Origin: Clostridiales bacterium
Lineage (GTDB): Bacteria; Bacillota; Sulfobacillia; UBA995; UBA9673
Assembly (NCBI GenBank): GCA_003541445.1
Contig: DPMO01000246.1
Coordinates: 1 to 5,670, forward strand
DNA: 5,670 bases
Reading direction: 5' to 3'
Shown: in pieces, positions 4,929 to 5,670 of the stretch
Layout of the letters: every line of letters begins with the position of its first letter
How positions within the stretch are numbered: position 1 is the first letter of the stretch
Translations under genes and position numbers: made by a program
The notes under the pieces: generated by a model
Seen by the model: the letters and a program-made list of their open reading frames with translations, nothing else
Told to the model about the DNA's origin: nothing
The model's database searches: none

Positions 4929-5670
4929 ATGGCCAAAGGGTATGCGAAGCTCCGTTTCGGTCCTGTAACGGTCGTCCCGGGGACGCCCTCGAGCGTGTTC
5001 CCGAGGTGCACCAGTCTTTACGTGGACGGGGGCCGCGAACGGGCCGTCATCGACCCGGGGGCCGGACCCGAAGCTCTGGCCGAGACCGTCGGCCGCGTCG
5101 ACCTGGTCTTGAACACCCACTACCACTTCGACCATATCTGGGGGAATCACCTCTACCGTTCCGCCGCCGTGGCCTTGAATCCAATCGAGCGGAACTGCTT
5201 TCCCGACCTCGAGGAGGTCGGTTCGCGTCTCGGCATCCGGGAGGTTTACGGAGGTGAGGGTGTCAGGGAGTGGATCGAGGCCGTGTCAACAGCGGCAGGA
5301 GAGAGAGCCGGCGCACCCGGGGCACCCGCATCGGCGACCTCGGTCGCCCCGCCAACGGCGGCGGCGCCTTTCACCCCGGCCTTCCGCCCCGAGTGGTGGC
5401 TCTCCACCCGTACGCCGGCTCGGGCCTATCCCTACGGGGAGTTCTCAGTGGGCTCCGCACGCCTGGTGATGATCCACAGCCCGGGGCATACAGCCGGTTT
5501 CGCCTGCCCCTACTTCCCCGACGAGGGCCTGGTCTATACGGGGGATATAGACCTCACCAGCTTCGGACCGTGGTACGCGGGCTCCGACGGTGACATCGAG
5601 GCCTTCGTCCGCTCGGCGCGAGCCCTTCTCGACCTCGACGCGGAATGGTACCTCACCGGGCACCAGGAAT
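4929..5670 (+). CDS. Metallo-beta-lactamase-fold hydrolase, 3' partial
   Basis: The frame stays open from the ATG at 4929 to the window edge (247 codons), so the C-terminus is missing. The protein has the metal-binding set of the metallo-beta-lactamase superfamily: HYHFDH at residues 64-69 (the HxHxDH motif, bases 5118-5135), HSPGHT at 183-188 giving the third-site His187, YTGDID at 203-208 giving the bridging Asp206, and TGHQE at 243-247 giving His245. These should hold two metal ions, usually zinc or iron, that activate water for hydrolysis, or a di-iron centre in oxygen-reducing relatives. The substrate cannot be told from what is visible. Between the first two metal motifs lie 118 residues, longer than in glyoxalase-II-like enzymes, including an Ala/Pro-rich low-complexity stretch (about 127-150). 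No good ribosome binding site precedes the ATG; GTG 4920 and TTG 4866 are in-frame alternatives, also unsupported. No signal peptide is seen. Fold call is firm; start and substrate are uncertain. Confidence 0.9.
   Translation, partial: MAKGYAKLRFGPVTVVPGTPSSVFPRCTSLYVDGGRERAVIDPGAGPEALAETVGRVDLVLNTHYHFDHIWGNHLYRSAAVALNPIERNCFPDLEEVGSRLGIREVYGGEGVREWIEAVSTAAGERAGAPGAPASATSVAPPTAAAPFTPAFRPEWWLSTRTPARAYPYGEFSVGSARLVMIHSPGHTAGFACPYFPDEGLVYTGDIDLTSFGPWYAGSDGDIEAFVRSARALLDLDAEWYLTGHQE

Noticed and set aside
4757..5257. Open frame of 166 codons on the + strand with an AAGGGGAGG sequence just upstream
   Set aside because: It overlaps the hydrolase gene in another frame for most of its length, and its product is rich in Arg, Gly and Pro like other out-of-frame readings of this DNA. 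The hydrolase frame has all the metal motifs.

Overview
The window is GC-rich DNA, roughly two-thirds G+C by eye. It carries four protein genes, two of them cut by the window edges, and no RNA genes, mobile elements or CRISPR arrays that I can see. The S-layer-homology (SLH) anchored surface protein, the DUF2325-type protein and the purine-rich ribosome binding sites (GGAGG, AAGGGGAG) together suggest a high-GC member of the Bacillota (Firmicutes), perhaps a deep-branching or thermophilic lineage. This is inference from protein families; no marker gene is present to fix the taxonomy.

Layout. (1) Bases 1-1719, + strand: the 3' part of a large exported protein with a right-handed parallel beta-helix, an Ig-like module, a Pro/Glu linker, a further beta module and three C-terminal SLH domains. 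(2) Bases 1720-1838: a short convergent gap with two strong hairpins, one of them a perfect 32-bp palindrome, probably a two-way terminator. (3) Bases 1839-2546, - strand: a flavodoxin-fold NAD(P)H/FMN oxidoreductase with a compact cysteine motif like that of iron-sulfur flavoproteins. (4) Bases 2547-2868: a divergent intergenic region with a 20-bp near-palindrome close to the flavoprotein start, and a 25-bp inverted repeat directly upstream of a perfect TATAAT box facing the next gene. (5) Bases 2869-4704, + strand: a 611-residue multidomain protein ending in a DUF2325 domain. (6) Bases 4705-4928: a spacer with no clear terminator. (7) Bases 4929-5670, + strand: a metallo-beta-lactamase-fold hydrolase that runs off the right edge with all its metal-ligand motifs visible.

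The genes do not look like one pathway. Three of them (surface protein, flavoprotein, DUF2325 protein) appear to be separate transcription units; the hydrolase might be read through from the DUF2325 gene, but 224 bases separate them. The most unusual part is the DUF2325 gene: its combination of acidic tail, helical domain, coiled coils, two similar beta units, Arg-rich linker and DUF2325 has no function I can name, and its promoter carries a clear operator-like repeat.
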